DNA from: JAZBPO01 sp963691775
Lineage (GTDB): Bacteria > Pseudomonadota > Gammaproteobacteria > Pseudomonadales > Azotimanducaceae
Direction of reading: 5' to 3'
Assembly: GCA_963691775.1 (NCBI GenBank)
Contig: OY829369.1
Coordinates: 3,286,001 to 3,350,000, forward strand
DNA: 64,000 nt
Shown here: positions 61,061 to 64,000 of the stretch, piece by piece
Layout: every line of letters begins with the position of its first letter
Position numbering within the stretch: position 1 is the stretch's first letter
Notes under the pieces: model-generated
What the model was told of the DNA's origin: nothing
Databases searched by the model: none
Seen by the model: the letters and a program-made list of their open reading frames with translations, nothing else
Position numbers and translations under genes: made by a program

Positions 61061-61174
61061 GCGGTGCTCTCCAGGTGGGCGCGTCGCCTCCGGGACGATG
61101 AGGGTCGGCTATGCTCTCGGTGCGAGGTGCATGATGGCAACGGACTAGTCGGTCGACCACTTCAGGAGAGCCGT

Positions 61175-62302
61175 ATGCGCGAAACGGTGCTGGTGACGCT
61201 CGGCCGTCTGCCCAAAGGGTTGGAGATTGCCCGGGCGTTGGCCGCGGCGGGCTGCCGCGTCGTGGTGGCTGATCCCTTTGCCTGGCATCTCACGCGCCTG
61301 TCTCGCGCTGTCGATCGATCGATACGAGTGACTGCGCCGGTGCGTGATGTTGGAGCCTTTCGTCGCGATCTTCTGAAGATCGTCGAGCACGAGCAGATAA
61401 CGCGTGTCTGTCCCGTGTCCGAAGAGATCTTTCATGTCGCCGGGGTCGAGCGAGACCTGCCGGCCCGAGTCCAATTGCACTGCATGACGCAGACGACGCT
61501 TCTAGAGCTGCATGACAAGCTGGCATTCATCCGCCGCGCCGAAGCCATCGGTCTACCGGTCCCGGAAACGCATGCGGCGGACAGTGATGCCGGTCGGATG
61601 TTCGCTGCCGGGCACGCTTTCGTGGTGAAGCCCATGCGGGCGTCGTCCGGCCACGGGCTGTCCATGCACGCGGCGGGAGAGGCTGTTCCGGACACCGCGC
61701 AGGCCTCTGTGGTGCAGGCGCTGCTGCCGGGGGCGGAGACCGCGACGTTCTCGGTGGCACACGAGGGGCGGGTGCTCGGCACGGTGGTCTATCGCGCTCG
61801 CATCCTCTCCGGCACGGTCGCGGTGTCCTTCGAGCGCGTCGTCGAGCCAGACCCGGACCAATTGCGCTGGATCGAGCTTTTCGCCGCGGGTACGGGGTTC
61901 AGCGGTTTCCTGTCATTCGACTTCCGGCTCGATGCGGAAGGGCGGAACCTGCCGATCGAGTGCAATCCACGGGCGACCTCGGGCATTCACTTCGTCGCGC
62001 CGGACGCGCTTGCGCGCGCCCTGCTCTCGCCCGAGACCTGCGAGGGCTTTGCCTATCGTGACGAGGAGCGCCTGCAGCAGTTCTTCCCGGCTCTCACGTC
62101 ATGGCAGGGCGCGGCGCTCAGGGGCGAAGCGCGGCCACCTGCGCGGATGCTCTTCGACTGCCGCGACGTCGCCTGGCAAGCCGACGATCCACTGCCCTTC
62201 CTGCTCATGACGCCCGCGTCCTGGCCCATCCTCTCGAAAACGATCTTCAAGGGGATGAGCTTCGGCGACGCCGCGACCGCCGACGTCGGCTTCTACGACT
62301 GA
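61175..62302 (+). CDS. Orphan ATP-grasp protein
   Basis: 375 residues. N-terminal Rossmann-like domain (VLVTLGRLPKGLEIARALAAAG, VVVADPFAWHL), then ATP-grasp core: DKLAFIRRAEAIGLPVPET, FVVKPMRASSGHGLSMH, and the metal/phosphate end LPIECNPRATSGIH. This is like carbamoyl-phosphate-synthase-type or tubulin-ligase-type amide-forming enzymes, but no family name is certain. AGGAGAG precedes ATG 61175; the long upstream frame is antisense to the dehydratase and rejected. Substrate unknown. Confidence 0.78.
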   Translation: MRETVLVTLGRLPKGLEIARALAAAGCRVVVADPFAWHLTRLSRAVDRSIRVTAPVRDVGAFRRDLLKIVEHEQITRVCPVSEEIFHVAGVERDLPARVQLHCMTQTTLLELHDKLAFIRRAEAIGLPVPETHAADSDAGRMFAAGHAFVVKPMRASSGHGLSMHAAGEAVPDTAQASVVQALLPGAETATFSVAHEGRVLGTVVYRARILSGTVAVSFERVVEPDPDQLRWIELFAAGTGFSGFLSFDFRLDAEGRNLPIECNPRATSGIHFVAPDALARALLSPETCEGFAYRDEERLQQFFPALTSWQGAALRGEARPPARMLFDCRDVAWQADDPLPFLLMTPASWPILSKTIFKGMSFGDAATADVGFYD

Positions 62303-62311
62303 GCGGCGCGT

Positions 62312-64000
62312 TCAGAGGCCAGGGCTGTAGCGGCGCGCGGCGCGCGCATCGACGTCTTCCGTATAGAAGGGCACGTCCTTGAAAGCGACGTCGATGTACC
62401 GCTGAGCCTGATCGTCGAAGTGCGGCGAGTCGGGGTCACCGGACTGGCCCCCGGCGAGCAGCGATTTCGCGCGCACGCGCTCACCGAACTCCACCACCGC
62501 GACGAAGCTGTTGCCCCGGCGGCCGTAGAGCTTGTCGACGTCGTCGCGACGCCGCGTCCCATAGGCCGCCAGTGAACCCCAGGCTCCGGATGCGAGGCCC
62601 ACCGGCAGCGAAGGGGCGTCGTCGTCGTAGTGCTCTGTGATGGCGCCGTCCATGCGCTGGAAGCGATTGATTTCCCCCCAGGGCACTAGGGTGTCGCCGA
62701 ACTTCGACTCGAGCTCCTCCAGCGTGATCGCGAATACCCGCAGACGGTCGGCCGGATCGCTGTCCGTGCCCATCCAGTCCAAGCGCTCCATGCGCGAGAG
62801 CGTGCTCGGGGCGGTGACCGACTCCAGCATGTTCAGACCGTAGAAATGCGCGAGCGACATGGCGGTGGAGTCCGGCGCGGTGCGCAGATCCCAGGTCCTG
62901 AGTGCCTCGATCGGCCCCGCCCATGCGGCCGGCGCTTGTGCGTAGGCGTCGACTGCTTCGATGAGCCCCGACAATAGTTTCTCGAAGCCTGGCAGATACG
63001 GGTCGTAGGCGAGTTCGATGAGGCCATCGAGGGTGACGTTGTCGGCATCCTCGAGCACCTGCACCGCATGGATGCCGCGATGGTTCTCGGGATCCGGCGC
63101 CATGTATGCGGGATAGTCCGCCCGCTTCGGGCTCGCCTCCGCGGCGGCGGTGTAGGGCGTCGAATTGCAGTTCTGCAGCCAGCCCGTCGCCGGATTGAGC
63201 AGATGCACCGTCTCATCGACCGTGTGCAAGCCCTGCCAATCGGTCGCGGGATCGCTGCCGTCCACCGGGGCGCCGTAGTCGAAGCTCGGGTTCCGGCGCG
63301 GCATGAAGTTGCCGTGGAAGTAGGCGATGTTGCCGCTGGAGTCCGCATAAACGGTGTTGTTCGAGGAGTTCGTGCGGATATCCATCATCTCGCGGAACCC
63401 GTCGTAGTCCGCGTTCTTCATGCGCAGATAGGACTGCGACAGTGCATTCACCGGGTCCCAGTTGATCTTCGTTGCGACCCAGCGGCCGCCGTCGAGGTGC
63501 GTGATCGGGCCGTGGTGTGTGCGATAGCTCGGGAAGGTGCGGGTCGAGACGCCGTCTCCGTCGCGATAGCGCAGGACGATCTCGGAGACTTCGAGGGGAC
63601 GCATTTCTTCGCCGTAGCGGTACTGCAGGCCCGTCTCTGTGCGCACCACGTCTTCCACGAACTCGTCCATGAAGTCCGCGTAGGTGGACGTGTGCATCCA
63701 GCCCGTGTCTTCGTTGAAGCCCTGATAAACGAAGAACTGTCCCCAGGTTACGGCGCCGTAGGCGTTCAGGCCTTCCTCCGAGACCATGTGCATCTCGCCG
63801 CGGAAATAGAACGAGGTGTGCGGATTGATGAGCAGCAGGGCATTGCCGCTCGCTGAGCGTTCCGGTGCGATGGCGAAGCCGTTGGAGCCCGCCGGCTCGC
63901 GGAACTCCAGCAGATCGCGCGTAGCGACGATCGGGTTCGCCTGCCATGGATTCGCGGTGATCTCCGGTCCCGGCAGGCTTTCTGTCCGATCGATGCCCGC
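62312..64000 (-). CDS. Penicillin acylase family protein, C-terminal part (5' end outside window)
   Basis: Ntn-hydrolase amidase. The frame is open to the window edge (codons 64000-63794 continue it). The autocatalytic nucleophile is seen in AGSNGFAIAPERSASG, with the nucleophilic Ser codon at 63884-63886, followed by LLINPHTSFYFRGEMHM, GFNEDTGWMHT, and the Asn-rich DIRTNSSNNTVYADSSGNIAY that completes the site. So the beta chain is nearly complete, and the signal peptide and alpha chain are outside. Substrates may be acyl-homoserine lactones or other N-acyl amides; not resolved. It converges on the ATP-grasp gene. Confidence 0.87.
   Translation of the reverse strand, partial: AGIDRTESLPGPEITANPWQANPIVATRDLLEFREPAGSNGFAIAPERSASGNALLLINPHTSFYFRGEMHMVSEEGLNAYGAVTWGQFFVYQGFNEDTGWMHTSTYADFMDEFVEDVVRTETGLQYRYGEEMRPLEVSEIVLRYRDGDGVSTRTFPSYRTHHGPITHLDGGRWVATKINWDPVNALSQSYLRMKNADYDGFREMMDIRTNSSNNTVYADSSGNIAYFHGNFMPRRNPSFDYGAPVDGSDPATDWQGLHTVDETVHLLNPATGWLQNCNSTPYTAAAEASPKRADYPAYMAPDPENHRGIHAVQVLEDADNVTLDGLIELAYDPYLPGFEKLLSGLIEAVDAYAQAPAAWAGPIEALRTWDLRTAPDSTAMSLAHFYGLNMLESVTAPSTLSRMERLDWMGTDSDPADRLRVFAITLEELESKFGDTLVPWGEINRFQRMDGAITEHYDDDAPSLPVGLASGAWGSLAAYGTRRRDDVDKLYGRRGNSFVAVVEFGERVRAKSLLAGGQSGDPDSPHFDDQAQRYIDVAFKDVPFYTEDVDARAARRYSPGL

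Noticed and set aside
60107..61174. Long upstream extension of the ATP-grasp reading frame
   Set aside because: Runs antisense to the dehydratase; AGGAGAG and ATG 61175 mark the real start.

Overview
The window is a GC-rich bacterial chromosome segment with no sign of plasmid, phage or IS material. Gene content points to a Gammaproteobacterium: tolB-pal-cpoB-queE-queC followed by tRNA-Lys is the order known from pseudomonads and relatives, and dapA-bamC-MBL hydrolase, nadA, bepA, tusA and perM are typical of that class. Genus cannot be told from sequence alone; the two c-type cytochrome regions, PutA, HMG-CoA lyase, acyl-CoA dehydrogenase and thiolase suggest a respiratory, probably marine or environmental heterotroph.

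Layout. 1-3743: end of the Tol-Pal operon, two queuosine genes and tRNA-Lys. 3859-18920: mostly housekeeping genes (HMG-CoA lyase, ribokinase, sugar-type symporter, ATP-grasp enzyme, NadA, BepA, TusA, PerM, DapA, BamC, MBL hydrolase, PaaI thioesterase, a VWA-FHA membrane protein, tRNA-Ser, an ABC-F ATPase).

19290-35742 is the most unusual part. It is a same-strand run encoding (1) an 802-residue fusion of FAD/NAD(P) oxidoreductase, two cyclic-nucleotide-binding domains and a four-cluster ferredoxin module, (2) a membrane protein with histidine-bearing helices like a b-type cytochrome, (3) a transmembrane protein with an N-terminal FHA-like domain and ten CXXCH haem motifs, (4) a lipoprotein with two HbpS/GlcG-like domains, (5) a probable outer-membrane beta-barrel, (6) a 1301-residue ten-haem protein ending in LVIVD-type repeats and (7) a five-haem cytochrome. 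It is followed immediately by an adenylate cyclase-FHA protein, a PP2C phosphatase and a small tail-anchored protein. I infer a trans-envelope electron conduit whose cytoplasmic end may be gated by cyclic nucleotide and by phospho-threonine signalling; the donor, the acceptor and the kinase are not visible.

35743-36436 is a long non-coding stretch with AT-rich DNA, a perfect small hairpin and DnaA-box-like sequences. 36437-40901 carries a glutamine amidotransferase, a DUF1232 protein and a tightly packed trio (beta-helix lipoprotein, SO_2930-like dihaem cytochrome, DUF6279 lipoprotein). 40911-53789 is a mixed region of short transcription units on both strands: MOSC and PspC proteins, a D-amino-acid-type oxidoreductase, a nucleoside hydrolase, thiolase, chromate transporter, racemase-like protein, acyl-CoA dehydrogenase, thioesterase, a PI-PLC-like lipoprotein and several small proteins. 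53844-64000 holds an ornithine-cyclodeaminase-family enzyme divergent from PutA, a 7TMR-DISM diguanylate cyclase co-transcribed with a serine/threonine dehydratase, an ATP-grasp protein and the 3' part of a penicillin-acylase-family hydrolase.

Short tandem repeats recur through the window (period 6 at 8081 and 58088, period 12 at 32218 and 49513, period 8 at 41637, period 13 at 42133), several of them lengthening protein termini or linkers.
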